From contig JAGVPG010000032.1 in assembly GCA_020052375.1 (NCBI GenBank), positions 1 to 64,000 on the forward strand: 64,000 bases of DNA, in the 5' to 3' direction. Both the position numbers and the translations under genes were made by a program. The DNA comes from Actinomycetota bacterium (GTDB lineage: Bacteria > Actinomycetota > JAHEXW01 > JAGVPG01). Below are positions 8,459 to 17,117 of the stretch, in pieces. The notes under the pieces are model-generated. The model did no database searches and was not told where the DNA came from. It was given only the letters and a program-made list of their open reading frames with translations. How positions within the stretch are numbered: the stretch's first letter is position 1; each line of letters starts with the position of its first letter.

Positions 8459-8737
8459 CTATTTCGAGCGGCGGTCACGAGAGGCGCGGCCTCCGCCGTA
8501 TGAGCCGAGGTCCAGGAAGAGGCCGAGGCCGAGCAAGGCCCAGTCGAATCCTTGGATACCTCCCGGCGAGACCAGGACGTACATAAGTGTCAGCCAGGGA
8601 AGGAAGATGACTCCCAGGATCGGCACGATGATGCTGTCGAATGCCGTACTGATCATAAACGGCCTGAAGAGCCATAGCAGGACTACAGCTATCCTCGGCG
8701 CGCCGGCAAGTATGAGAACGACCAAACAGCAACCCAT
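8459..8737 (-). CDS. Small conserved-type membrane protein
   Basis: This is a 92-residue hydrophobic protein with three predicted helices and a short basic tail ending GLFLDLGSYGGGRASRDRR. The closing LDLGSYGGG pattern looks like a conserved small membrane protein family that I have seen in actinobacteria and related phyla, but no function is attached. ATG at 8737 is preceded on the coding strand by an AAAGGAT ribosome binding site. It is transcribed opposite to its neighbours and stands alone. Confidence 0.65.
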   Translation of the reverse strand: MGCCLVVLILAGAPRIAVVLLWLFRPFMISTAFDSIIVPILGVIFLPWLTLMYVLVSPGGIQGFDWALLGLGLFLDLGSYGGGRASRDRRSK

Positions 8738-8822
8738 GAGATATCCTTTCTAGTAACGCACATGATTAGCGACCAATAGCGTTCTTGCTAACACTCTACC
8801 GTCCATTTATGATGTAAACAAG

Positions 8823-9116
8823 ATGATTGAGACAAAAAGATCAGCGACTACAGAGTTCCAAGACCGCGTCTACCAGGTCGTTTCAACGATCTCGTGCGGG
8901 GAAGTCAGGTCGTATAAGTGGGTCGCCGAGAAGATCGGGCATCCTAAGGCGGCGCGGGCTGTCGGTCAGGTGTTGAACAGGAATCCGGACCCGTTTGTAG
9001 TCCCGTGCCATCGCGTGGTCATGAGCGATGGAAGGTCTGGCGGGTATAGATTCGGAACACGATTAAAAGAACAGCTGCTCAAAGCAGAGAAGGAGTGCCG
9101 TAAAGTATGCCCGTAA
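8823..9116 (+). CDS. Methylated-DNA--protein cysteine methyltransferase, catalytic domain only
   Basis: This 97-residue protein corresponds to the catalytic domain of O6-alkylguanine-DNA alkyltransferases, which move the alkyl group from damaged guanine onto their own cysteine. The active-site PCHRV is present with C62. The DNA-binding winged helix (SYKWVAEKIGHPKAARAVGQ, with the arginine finger) precedes it. The N-terminal domain of Ada/Ogt is missing, as in the short single-domain forms. Because the cysteine is kept, it is not an alkyltransferase-like protein (which has W). It overlaps rapZ by 10 bases, suggesting an operon. Confidence 0.9.
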   Translation: MIETKRSATTEFQDRVYQVVSTISCGEVRSYKWVAEKIGHPKAARAVGQVLNRNPDPFVVPCHRVVMSDGRSGGYRFGTRLKEQLLKAEKECRKVCP

Positions 9117-10009
9117 AAAAACAGGACAAGACGGAAGTCGTCATCATAACAGGTGTATCCGGTGCCGGAAAAACGCAGGCCATCCGAAGTTTCGAGGACA
9201 TGGGTTATTTCTGTATCGACAATCTCCCGCCGACCTTGATCCCGAAAGTGGCGGAGCTGGTATTCTTACCAGGAAGTCGTGTCAAAAGGATAGCGCTGGT
9301 GATCGACGTCCGCGGCGGCGAGCTGTTCGATGCGGTCTGGGATACTCTCAGGGAGCTAAAGGCCAAACAGATCGACTACAAGATATTGTTTCTCGACGCT
9401 TCCGACGAGACTGTCATAAAGCGGTTCAAGGAAACGCGCAGGCGGCATCCGCTGACTGAAGACGGCGATATAATGCTCGGCATAAAGCGCGAGCGCGAAT
9501 TACTGACGTCTCTTAGGGAATCGGCCGACCTTATCATAGATACGACTGACACGCCGGCATATATGCTCAAAGACAAGATACGCACGGAGTTCATGGTCGA
9601 AAACCCGAGGACCGCAATGAATGTCAGCGTCGTCTCTTTCGGATACAAATACGGGTTGCCGATGGACGCCGACCTGGTCGTAGACGTCAGGTTCCTGCCG
9701 AATCCTCACTATATCGAGAAGTTGAAGAACCTGACAGGCGAGGACAAGAAAGTCCGTCAATTCGTTCTCGATCGCCCGGTGACCAAGGATTTCTTGAAGA
9801 GATTGGAGACTTTCTTAAAGTTCCTTATGCCGCATTATGTCAAAGAGGGCAAGACACACATAACGATCGCTCTAGGCTGCACAGGCGGCAACCACAGATC
9901 CGTCGTGCTGGCGAATGAGATAAAGAACTTCCTGAAAGAAACCGGTTATAACGTTGTCTTACGACACAGGGATATCGGGCGCGAATTGGCCAGTGAGGAG
10001 CAGGACTGA
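9107..10009 (+). CDS. rapZ: RNase adapter / nucleotide-binding protein RapZ (YvcJ family)
   Basis: This 300-residue RapZ-family P-loop protein (YvcJ in Bacillus) hydrolyses nucleotides. In enterobacteria it binds small RNAs and controls amino-sugar synthesis; in Gram-positive relatives its role is less defined. Visible motifs are Walker A GVSGAGKT at residues 16-23, the family DNLPP box, ATPase-core RETRRRHPL, and the C-terminal domain with GCTGGNHRSVVLANEI. Length is normal. It overlaps the alkyltransferase upstream, and its TGA overlaps the ATG of yvcK, so the three genes are probably one transcript. Confidence 0.95.
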   Translation: MPVKKQDKTEVVIITGVSGAGKTQAIRSFEDMGYFCIDNLPPTLIPKVAELVFLPGSRVKRIALVIDVRGGELFDAVWDTLRELKAKQIDYKILFLDASDETVIKRFKETRRRHPLTEDGDIMLGIKRERELLTSLRESADLIIDTTDTPAYMLKDKIRTEFMVENPRTAMNVSVVSFGYKYGLPMDADLVVDVRFLPNPHYIEKLKNLTGEDKKVRQFVLDRPVTKDFLKRLETFLKFLMPHYVKEGKTHITIALGCTGGNHRSVVLANEIKNFLKETGYNVVLRHRDIGRELASEEQD

Positions 10010-10971
10010 TGGCCGGCAAGGCCGCTTTCAGGCGGATCGTCGCTATTGGCGGAGGTACAGGCCTACCCGTCTTGCTGACCAGCCTCAAAGATTGGACCGA
10101 AGACCTCACGGCTGTCGTCACGATGGCTGACGACGGTGGCAGTTCAGGAAGGTTGAGGCGCGAACTCCATGTCTTACCGCCGGGGGATATAAGAAACTGC
10201 CTGGTGGCCCTGGCTGATGAGGACAATGAGCTGGCAGCTCTCTTTCAGTACCGTTTTTCAAACGGCACAGGCCTGGCCAGGCATAATCTGGGAAATCTGA
10301 TCATCACCGCTCTCGCGGAGAGTGGCAAGGGATTGACCGGCGCTATCGATATTGTCTCCAGGATCCTCGAGGTAAAGGGCAAAGTGCTCCCTTCCACTCT
10401 GGACGACATAACGTTATGCGCGACGACGAAAGCGCATTCGCACATCAGAGGACAGGCGATCATAGCGCGTTCAGGCCCTCTGGACAGTGTATTCATAGAT
10501 CCGGGGGATGCCGAGGCATATGAGCCGGCCGTCGAAGCGATCGAAGAAGCGGATGCGATCATCCTGGGCCCCGGCAGCTTGTTCACCAGTATAATCCCGG
10601 TCCTCCTGGTAAAGGGTATATATGAGGCCATAAGAAGGTCAGGGGCCGTAAAGGTATATGTCTGTAATACGGTCAACCAAAGAAACGAGACTCGAGGTTT
10701 TACCACTGCCGATTATCTTGAAGCTCTGGAGAAACACGCCGGCGGAGATTTCGTAGAGGTCATGGTGGTGAACGATCAAGAAACAAGTAAGGATAGGTTG
10801 CGGCGGAATGAAAAGGATCAGGAGTTCGTCGAGGAAGATCCGTCAAGGACCGTCCATGCGGATGTGATAAAGGCCGATCTGATGGATCCTGACAATTCTC
10901 TAAGGCATCATCCACAAAGGTTGAAGCAAGTCCTCTACGACATCCTGAGCCGGACCGGGGCTTATGGATAA
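10009..10971 (+). CDS. yvcK: Gluconeogenesis factor, YvcK/CofD-like
   Basis: This 320-residue protein belongs to the YvcK family, related to CofD. These proteins bind UDP-sugars and are needed for growth on gluconeogenic carbon sources and for normal cell shape in Bacillus. It opens IVAIGGGTGLPVLL and has the TMADDGGSSGRLRRE motif and the LPPGDIRNCLVAL stretch typical of the family. The ATG overlaps the rapZ stop. In many Firmicutes and Actinobacteria the next gene is whiA; here the next gene is an unrelated membrane protein, which overlaps by 8 bases. Confidence 0.95.
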   Translation: MAGKAAFRRIVAIGGGTGLPVLLTSLKDWTEDLTAVVTMADDGGSSGRLRRELHVLPPGDIRNCLVALADEDNELAALFQYRFSNGTGLARHNLGNLIITALAESGKGLTGAIDIVSRILEVKGKVLPSTLDDITLCATTKAHSHIRGQAIIARSGPLDSVFIDPGDAEAYEPAVEAIEEADAIILGPGSLFTSIIPVLLVKGIYEAIRRSGAVKVYVCNTVNQRNETRGFTTADYLEALEKHAGGDFVEVMVVNDQETSKDRLRRNEKDQEFVEEDPSRTVHADVIKADLMDPDNSLRHHPQRLKQVLYDILSRTGAYG

Positions 10972-11881
10972 GACATACCGCAATATCCTTATGATCTTTA
11001 TACTATTTGCCGCATCGATCCTTCTTGCAGCTCTTTTGTGGTTCGGGTGGCTGGGTCCGCGCATTGAGAAAGCCAGGAGCGAATCGGAGGCTGCGATCAA
11101 GGATGCCGGAAAAGCATCGCGGTCGACTGAAAACACGATCACTGAAAGCAAGCACATGGTTATCATATGGGAGACGTTGCGTCTCGATGCGAATACCGAG
11201 ATGGAGAGGGTAAGGCAAGATGCGGACGCGCATAGAGCCTACAATGTGAACGACAGGCGTGATCCGGAGGCTCAATCGATAGCCGCAGATATCGACAAGA
11301 TCGTCGTGACTTCCAAGAGGAACGAATCGGCTCTTAGAGCTGCGTTAAAGATACTGGAAAACGGGAACGACAGGAAACGCGTCGAGCGAGACTTAAAAAG
11401 GATAATCCGGCTAAGGAACGGAATGGAAGAACTTAAAAGCGACATAGATGTCTTCGGTTTCAATGCCCTCTCGCTGGCTGCGGTAGGCCGGCTTAAGACA
11501 GCCTTTAAGAACACGAACGATCTTATTCTGGCTGCCAGGTTCGAAGAAGCTTCTCAGTCGATGCAGACGGTAACGTTGTATGAAAACGAGGTCGCTTTGT
11601 GGCACGACTACGGTAATCAGGAGATCACGAATATCGGTAAATACGGAAAAGATTCGGAAACGATCCTCAAATTCATGTCCCAATCCAGGACTATATCATC
11701 GATGTTCGGTGAGGTCACAAACGCGGGGATTCAAGGAGACCAGTCTGCGATAGAAACGGGAAAAATCAAGCTCGACCGAGACCTTAAAGACCTCGACCGG
11801 ATAGTAAAAGACTACGGTTTCGACGGGACGTTTAAGACATGGTTTGTAAAGAACGCTCATAGGTACATCGACGGTCTTTAG
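10964..11881 (+). CDS. Membrane-anchored coiled-coil protein of unknown function
   Basis: This 305-residue protein has one N-terminal membrane helix (about residues 8-30). The rest is a largely helical, highly charged extracytoplasmic or cytoplasmic region rich in K, E, R and D, probably with coiled coils. I do not recognise a domain. The start ATG lies inside the end of yvcK, giving translational coupling. Its stop overlaps the convergent EF-G-like gene by 4 bases. It sits where whiA would often follow yvcK but shows no similarity to WhiA (no LAGLIDADG-like or helix-turn-helix signature). The topology is inference. Confidence 0.65.
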   Translation: MDKTYRNILMIFILFAASILLAALLWFGWLGPRIEKARSESEAAIKDAGKASRSTENTITESKHMVIIWETLRLDANTEMERVRQDADAHRAYNVNDRRDPEAQSIAADIDKIVVTSKRNESALRAALKILENGNDRKRVERDLKRIIRLRNGMEELKSDIDVFGFNALSLAAVGRLKTAFKNTNDLILAARFEEASQSMQTVTLYENEVALWHDYGNQEITNIGKYGKDSETILKFMSQSRTISSMFGEVTNAGIQGDQSAIETGKIKLDRDLKDLDRIVKDYGFDGTFKTWFVKNAHRYIDGL

Positions 11882-13962
11882 TGTTCCTTGCTTTCCTTCT
11901 CACTCTGGCGTTCTTTGACGATCTTCTCGGTCACCTGCGGCGGGACCTGTTCATAACTAAAGAACTCCATCCTGTACGATCCCTGACCGTGGGTTATGCT
12001 TCTAAGCTCGGAAGCGTATCTGCCAATTTCTGACAAGGGTACATGTGCCTTGACGAGCTGGCTGTTCCCTTCGGAGTCCATCCCCAGGATCCGCCCGCGC
12101 TTGCTGTTCAAGTCCCCGATCACGTCACCCATGTATGCCTCGGGCACCTGGATCTCGACGTTCATGACGGGTTCAAGGATGATCGGTTGGGCGTCACCGG
12201 CTACTTTCTTGAAGGCCATGGAAGCGGCTATCTTGAAAGCCATATCGGATGAATCGACAGGGTGGAACGAACCGTCATAGACGGTGACTTTGACATCGAT
12301 TAACGGGAATCCGGCCACTACACCGTCGACCAGCGCCTCTTTAACGCCTTTCTCGACGGCCGGGACATAGTTTCTGGGAATGGACCCGCCGAAGATCTTG
12401 TTCTCGAACTCAAAGCCGTCACCGCGCTTCAAAGGCGCGATCTCCAACCAGACGTCACCATACTGGCCGCGTCCGCCCGTCTGCTTCTTATATTTGCCTT
12501 GCCCTTTGGCGCCCCCGAGGATCGTCTCCCTATATGGCACTTTAGGGACGTCGAGAACGGTTTCGACACCGAACTTCCTTTTCAAGCGATCGGCTACTAT
12601 CTCCAACTGCAGGTCGCCGAGGCCTGAGATGACCGTCTGCCGCATCTCGGCGTCCCGCTTGACGCCGAACGTCGGATCCTCCTCGGCCAGTTTGTTTAAC
12701 GAAGTGCCCATCTTTTCATCGTCGCCCCGTGTTTTGGGCTCGATCGCCAGTGAATAGACCGGCGCGGGGAACTCGATCGGCGGCAGGATGATCGGCTTCG
12801 ATTCGTCGCATAAAGTGTCTCCGGTGAAGGTGCCCTCCAGTTTTGGAGCGGCTGCTATATCACCGGCGACGATCTCCTTTACATCCTCCTGGGATTTGCC
12901 CTTTATAGACAGGATGTGCCCGACGCGTTCTTTTTTAGCTTTTGTGGCGTTATATGTGGTGGCATCCGCCTTCATGACTCCGGAAAAGACCCTGATGAAG
13001 TCTAGTTTACCGACATACGGGTCGCTGATCGTCTTGAAGACGAGAGCGCACATCGGCTCTGTAGCTGAATGCTTGCGCGTTGTCTCCTCTTTGGTCTTGG
13101 GATCTGTGCCTTTCGTATCCGGCATGTCGGCGGGCGATGGCAGATCCTTCGCGATCGTGTTAAGGATCGGGAGGGTGCCTATCTCGTGCGCTCCGGACGA
13201 ACAAAGGATCGGGATCAGGTGCCCTTGAGCTATGCTTAGCGCCATCGTCCTTTGCAGATCTTCATCTTTGACGTCTCCTTCTTCCAGGAATTTCTCAAGA
13301 ACGGTGTCGTCTATCTCGACGATCAGCTCGATCAGCTTCTCCCGGTATTTGTCGGCTTGCGACCTCATGTCCTCAGGTATGTCTTCTATTTTGGCTTGAT
13401 TTCCCTTGCCGATATACGCTTTCATCGTGATAAGATCGATAACACCTTTGAAGTCGTGTTCCTTTCCGATCGGGAGCATCATCGGTGTCGCCGTCGGAAA
13501 GACTTTGTTCTTTATACTCTCAACCGCCTGATCGAAGTCTGCGTTCTCTCTATCCAGGCCGTTCACAATGCAGATCTTAGGCAGACCAAGATCGTTCACG
13601 ACCTTCGCCAGCTTCTCCGTCTGAACCTCGGAGCCGCGTACACCGTCGATCACAAAAAGTACATTATCCGATGCATGTACCGCTCCGATGGCTTCTCCGA
13701 TAAAGTCGGCATAACCGGGGGTATCGAGCAGGTTTATCTTGCATCCCTCCCATTCACATGGGGCGAGTGCCGTTGAGAGAGAAATCTTCCGTCTGACTTC
13801 TTCCGGTTCAAAATCAGTTATGGTCGTGCCGTTTTCTATCGCACCCAGCCGTGTTGTTGCCTTGGCCGCAAAAAGAAGCGCCTCGACAAGCGAGGTCTTC
13901 CCACAACTTCCGTGTCCTACTACGGCCACGTTTCGTATCTTCTCAGGGGGGTATTGCTTCAT
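11878..13962 (-). CDS. Elongation factor G-like GTPase (EF-G2 type)
   Basis: This 694-residue translational GTPase has the EF-G domain plan: G domain, domain II, EF-G domains III-IV and a C-terminal domain. The P-loop is GHGSCGKT (residues 16-23) and G3 is DTPGYADF. G4 reads VNGLDREN, where the usual NKxD lysine is replaced by glycine. Domain IV (about residues 450-600) is complete, including GGRGQYGDV. The replaced G4 residue and the unusual P-loop mark it as an EF-G paralogue (FusA2/EF-G2-like) rather than the main translocase, which would sit with rpsL-rpsG-tuf. Its exact role is not known; EF-G2 proteins vary in activity. ATG 13962 has GGAGG just upstream. It is monocistronic by context. 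Confidence 0.85.
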   Translation of the reverse strand: MKQYPPEKIRNVAVVGHGSCGKTSLVEALLFAAKATTRLGAIENGTTITDFEPEEVRRKISLSTALAPCEWEGCKINLLDTPGYADFIGEAIGAVHASDNVLFVIDGVRGSEVQTEKLAKVVNDLGLPKICIVNGLDRENADFDQAVESIKNKVFPTATPMMLPIGKEHDFKGVIDLITMKAYIGKGNQAKIEDIPEDMRSQADKYREKLIELIVEIDDTVLEKFLEEGDVKDEDLQRTMALSIAQGHLIPILCSSGAHEIGTLPILNTIAKDLPSPADMPDTKGTDPKTKEETTRKHSATEPMCALVFKTISDPYVGKLDFIRVFSGVMKADATTYNATKAKKERVGHILSIKGKSQEDVKEIVAGDIAAAPKLEGTFTGDTLCDESKPIILPPIEFPAPVYSLAIEPKTRGDDEKMGTSLNKLAEEDPTFGVKRDAEMRQTVISGLGDLQLEIVADRLKRKFGVETVLDVPKVPYRETILGGAKGQGKYKKQTGGRGQYGDVWLEIAPLKRGDGFEFENKIFGGSIPRNYVPAVEKGVKEALVDGVVAGFPLIDVKVTVYDGSFHPVDSSDMAFKIAASMAFKKVAGDAQPIILEPVMNVEIQVPEAYMGDVIGDLNSKRGRILGMDSEGNSQLVKAHVPLSEIGRYASELRSITHGQGSYRMEFFSYEQVPPQVTEKIVKERQSEKESKEH

Positions 13963-14089
13963 GGATCCTCCTTAACGCATAAAAATGGCGAAAAAACAAC
14001 TTAATTATAAAGGTAAGTTTCCTGAAAATCCAACGTCACGTTCATATGTTCTTAACAGAGGGAGACGATGATAAGAATAGATAAGAAAA

Positions 14090-14145
14090 GCAAGAAGCAA
14101 GAAGCAAGAAGCAAGAAGCAAGAAGCAAGAAGCAAGAAGCAAGAA
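14090..14145. repeat. Perfect heptamer tandem array, (GCAAGAA)x8
   Basis: Eight uninterrupted copies of GCAAGAA occupy 14090-14145. They lie 35 bases before the start codon of the DUF5666 gene, whose ribosome binding site (GGAAGGAGGGGAG) follows the array. Related but degenerate heptamers occur upstream of ruvB (20499-20540). Confidence 0.95.
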
Positions 14146-14180
14146 GAGACAGACTACTAAGGAAGGAGGGGAGATTTGAG

Positions 14181-14702
14181 ATGGCGGAGACAAAACAGGC
14201 AGCGGCAGTAAAGACCACAGATCCTGCGATAAAGGTATTGATCGGGCTTGCGGCGGCGATATTCACGCTTCTGATCTTAGCGGTTACATTCACCGGCGGA
14301 TATTTTGCCGGTTCAAGGACCGGAAAACTGGCGAAAGGCGCGGCTAACGGGGCTTTAGGGCGAAGACAAGGCATGATGGGACAGCGATCCGATCAACAAG
14401 GTCGCCAGCAGCAGAAGAACAAGCTGGACAAGCTTGGCGGCGGATTCGCGCGCGGTCAAGTGACTGATGTAGCGGACGGATCTTTGACGGTAAAAAGAGC
14501 CGGAGACGACAAATCAATCAAGGTCGTCATCAGCAGCGATACGAAGATAGTCAGGCAGGGCCAGGCTGCTTCCCTCGCGGACATAAAACAAGGAGACACC
14601 GTAATGGCGGCAGGTAAGCTGACCGGAGATACGTTGCAGGCAAAGATCGTCAGGATAGGTGCGGGCGCAGGACCGATGATGGGTCCGGGTCAAGGGTTGT
14701 AA
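14181..14702 (+). CDS. Membrane-anchored DUF5666-like protein
   Basis: This 173-residue protein has a single membrane helix (about residues 18-42). A glycine/glutamine-rich linker follows (about 43-88), then a small beta-rich domain (about 90-165): ARGQVTDVADGSLTVKR, SDTKIVRQGQAA, DIKQGDTVMAAGKL, LQAKIVRIG. That order fits the OB-like DUF5666 domain, found in surface proteins of unknown function. ATG 14181 is preceded by GGAAGGAGGGGAG. A terminator-like hairpin follows at 14755. The role is unknown; surface exposure is inferred. Confidence 0.7.
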   Translation: MAETKQAAAVKTTDPAIKVLIGLAAAIFTLLILAVTFTGGYFAGSRTGKLAKGAANGALGRRQGMMGQRSDQQGRQQQKNKLDKLGGGFARGQVTDVADGSLTVKRAGDDKSIKVVISSDTKIVRQGQAASLADIKQGDTVMAAGKLTGDTLQAKIVRIGAGAGPMMGPGQGL

Positions 14703-14754
14703 GCTCCTTTAAAAGGCAAGCTGAACGCCTATAAGAAGCCGTTTAATCGGCACG

Positions 14755-14793
14755 ACATGAGTGATATAATAATATCGCTCATGTTGCTTTTTA
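14755..14793 (+). terminator. Hairpin with T-rich tail after the DUF5666 gene
   Basis: ACATGAGTGATAT (14755-14767) pairs with ATATCGCTCATGT (14772-14784) across a 4-base loop, with one G-U wobble. TTGCTTTTTA follows. This fits an intrinsic terminator separating the DUF5666 gene from the glycosyltransferase gene. Confidence 0.55.
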
Positions 14794-14827
14794 CCGTCTA
14801 TAATGGTCAAGGGGAAGGGGAGTCTAT

Positions 14828-15862
14828 ATGAAGATCGCAGTGGTGTCGCCTGTTTGGGTAAGAGTCCCGCCTGAACAATACGGCGGGATCGAGCTTGTTG
14901 TCCACCTCTTAGTCGAAGATATGGTCAGAAGGGGAGTAGATGTCACGCTGTTTGCCAGCGGGGATTCGATAACGGAAGCGCCTCTTCGATCGCTGTATCC
15001 AAAAGCCACGGGTTTTTCAAAGATCGATACAAGCCTATATGTCGCCAACACAGCCTGGGCTTACACGCAGGCGGAAGAATTCGATATCATACACAACAAC
15101 ACGGGCGCTTCCGGAATAAGCATGGCGCCGCTGATCAAAACGCCGGTCGTAACGACCCTGCACAACAACTACTTTATAAAAGAGAACAAACCTTTCTTTG
15201 ACTTCAATAAAGACAAGGGTTTCTATACGCCTATAAGCAACGCCCAAAAAAGAGAGATACCGGGTCTTAACTTCACCAGGACCGTATATAACGCGATCGA
15301 GCCGAAAGAGTATCCGTTCAAAAAGGAAAAAGGCGATTTTCTACTAAGCCTAGGCAATCTATGGGCAGTAAAAGGCCATGATATTGCTATCGAAGTCGCG
15401 AAAAGGTTGGGCATGCCGTTGCATATAGCGGGCAAGCTCGATCCGGCCGGAGCGGACTTCTTCGCGCAAAAGGTGAAACCGAAGATAGATGATAAGACAG
15501 TCATATTCGAAGGTCAGGTAAGCCAGGAACGCAAGCTGGAACTGTTCTCGAACGCCAAGGCGATGCTTTTCCCGATACGATGGGAAGAGCCGTTCGGCCT
15601 GGTCATGGTCGAAGCGATGGCATGCGGTACCCCTGTTATCGCCTTCGGACGTGGTTCCGTCCCAGAAGTGATAAAAGACGGCGAGACCGGGTTCATAGTC
15701 GATACGATGGAAGAGATGATAGAGGCCGTCGGCAAGCTCGACCAGATAGACCCGGAGCGATGCCGCGAACATGTCGAGCAGAACTTCAGTCCGAAACAGA
15801 TGGCTGACGGATATCTGGAAGTCTTCGAAGAAGTCCTGGAGAAAGCATCTATTGGCAGGTAA
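14828..15862 (+). CDS. Family 4 glycosyltransferase
   Basis: This 344-residue GT-B fold glycosyltransferase probably transfers a sugar from a nucleotide sugar onto a glycan or lipid. It opens MKIAVVSPVWVRVPPEQYGGIE, with the GGIE acceptor-loop glycines common in GT4 enzymes. The C-terminal half has the EPFGLVMVEAMACGTPVIAF motif (EX7E) and GSVPEVI for nucleotide-sugar binding. The ribosome binding site is GGGGAAGGGGAG. Donor and acceptor cannot be read. It overlaps or nearly abuts the following DUF3048 gene. Confidence 0.9.
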   Translation: MKIAVVSPVWVRVPPEQYGGIELVVHLLVEDMVRRGVDVTLFASGDSITEAPLRSLYPKATGFSKIDTSLYVANTAWAYTQAEEFDIIHNNTGASGISMAPLIKTPVVTTLHNNYFIKENKPFFDFNKDKGFYTPISNAQKREIPGLNFTRTVYNAIEPKEYPFKKEKGDFLLSLGNLWAVKGHDIAIEVAKRLGMPLHIAGKLDPAGADFFAQKVKPKIDDKTVIFEGQVSQERKLELFSNAKAMLFPIRWEEPFGLVMVEAMACGTPVIAFGRGSVPEVIKDGETGFIVDTMEEMIEAVGKLDQIDPERCREHVEQNFSPKQMADGYLEVFEEVLEKASIGR

Positions 15863-15911
15863 ACATCGTAAAAACTCAGATAACTCTCAAGAGCGGATAG
15901 AGTTCCCGGAT

Positions 15912-17039
15912 ATGTCCAAGGACGCATTTGAAGGGGCCTTGCCGGATCCTCCTGCGATCAAGCAAGAGAGCCCGAAAATAAAGAAAAACAAAAGAAAGCG
16001 CAGATGGATACCTTATTCGATCGTTGGATTGCTGCTGGTCGCAGGGTTGGCCGGCTTCTTGGCATATTGGTATCTCAATCCGGACGCCGTCCTTAAGAAA
16101 GTATCTCTTCTATCCGGCGGGATCGTGAAGGCGCCGCCTAAGATGACATTTTGCCCGCTGGACGGACGGATAGTCAAAGACCCGGCTGCTATAAAAAGAA
16201 GGCCGCTGCTGGTGAAGGTAGAGAACCTGTCCGATGCGCGACCTCAATCAGGCCTTGACCGCGCCGATATAGTCTACGAGTCGATGGCGGAAGGTGGGAT
16301 CACGAGGTTCGCCGCCTTTTTTCTGTGTCAGGACGCGGACCAGATAGGGCCTGTGCGTAGCGCCAGGTTGCAGGATATAGATTTCATTTCAGAATACGAT
16401 GCTTTATTCGCGCATGTCGGAACATCGGATGCTTATGCGAATGAAGCGTCGTCGTCCATAGCGGATCTCGACCAGTTCTTCCATGAAGACGCCTATGAAA
16501 GAGTCGATTGGCGCGACATGCCTCATAACGTATATACAAGCACAAAAAAACTAAGAGATCTGGCGGTCACGCTTGGGTATGAGAAAGAAGTAGTGTTGAC
16601 CTCACTCAAATTCGGGACGGTCAAAAAGCAACAGGCGGCGAATGCTATTGATATTCCATATCTGGCTGACTGCGCCGTTCACTATAATTTTGACGCTAAG
16701 AGCGGAACTTATTTGAGATCGGTCGCGGGACAACCGCATACGGATAAGGTGACCGGCAAACAGCTGTCTCCTGTAAGCGTGATCGTCCAGTATGTGGATT
16801 ATACGAGCTCATCTTCCGGTGAGGATTACGGCATGGGCGATACCCAGACGATGGGCTTGATCGGCAGCGGCCGGGCATTAATATTCACCGGCGGCGGAGT
16901 GATCGAAGGCACATGGAGCCGTTCGGGCCAGACGGACCGGACCGTCTATACCGACGCTAAAGGTGAACCGGTACGATTGAACCGCGGCCAGATATGGATC
17001 GAGTTCGTGCCATCTAGCTGGGATATCACTTATTCCTGA
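15912..17039 (+). CDS. DUF3048 (YerB-like) membrane-anchored protein
   Basis: This 375-residue protein has a cytoplasmic basic stretch (KKNKRKRRW), one membrane helix (about residues 30-52) and an extracytoplasmic DUF3048 domain. Family signatures are PLLVKVENLSDARPQSGL, ADIVYESMAEGGITRFAAFF, GPVRSARLQDI and DMPHNVYTS. YerB of Bacillus is a lipoprotein of this family with no established enzymatic role; here the anchor is a helix, not a lipobox. ATG 15912 is the first methionine past the upstream gene. A TTG at 15852, overlapping the GT4 stop, would add 20 residues and cannot be excluded. Confidence 0.85.
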   Translation: MSKDAFEGALPDPPAIKQESPKIKKNKRKRRWIPYSIVGLLLVAGLAGFLAYWYLNPDAVLKKVSLLSGGIVKAPPKMTFCPLDGRIVKDPAAIKRRPLLVKVENLSDARPQSGLDRADIVYESMAEGGITRFAAFFLCQDADQIGPVRSARLQDIDFISEYDALFAHVGTSDAYANEASSSIADLDQFFHEDAYERVDWRDMPHNVYTSTKKLRDLAVTLGYEKEVVLTSLKFGTVKKQQAANAIDIPYLADCAVHYNFDAKSGTYLRSVAGQPHTDKVTGKQLSPVSVIVQYVDYTSSSSGEDYGMGDTQTMGLIGSGRALIFTGGGVIEGTWSRSGQTDRTVYTDAKGEPVRLNRGQIWIEFVPSSWDITYS

Positions 17040-17117
17040 GGGCTGAAGCGGCACCCCGTTGTGATATACTTATTACTACAGGTTGGCCAATAAGAATGCG
17101 TTTTGGAGGTCGTTTTT

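Noticed and set aside
14090-14145. CRISPR-like repeat pattern
   Set aside because: Repeats are 7 bp without spacers, so this is a microsatellite-like array and not a CRISPR array. No cas genes are in the window.
13739-14374. Open frames over the GCAAGAA array (serine/leucine/cysteine repeats on the minus strand)
   Set aside because: The protein would be a pure translation of the heptamer repeat, with no other support.
15771-15911. Extended N-terminus of the DUF3048 protein
   Set aside because: It would lie largely inside the glycosyltransferase gene in another frame, and the residues do not resemble a protein of this family.
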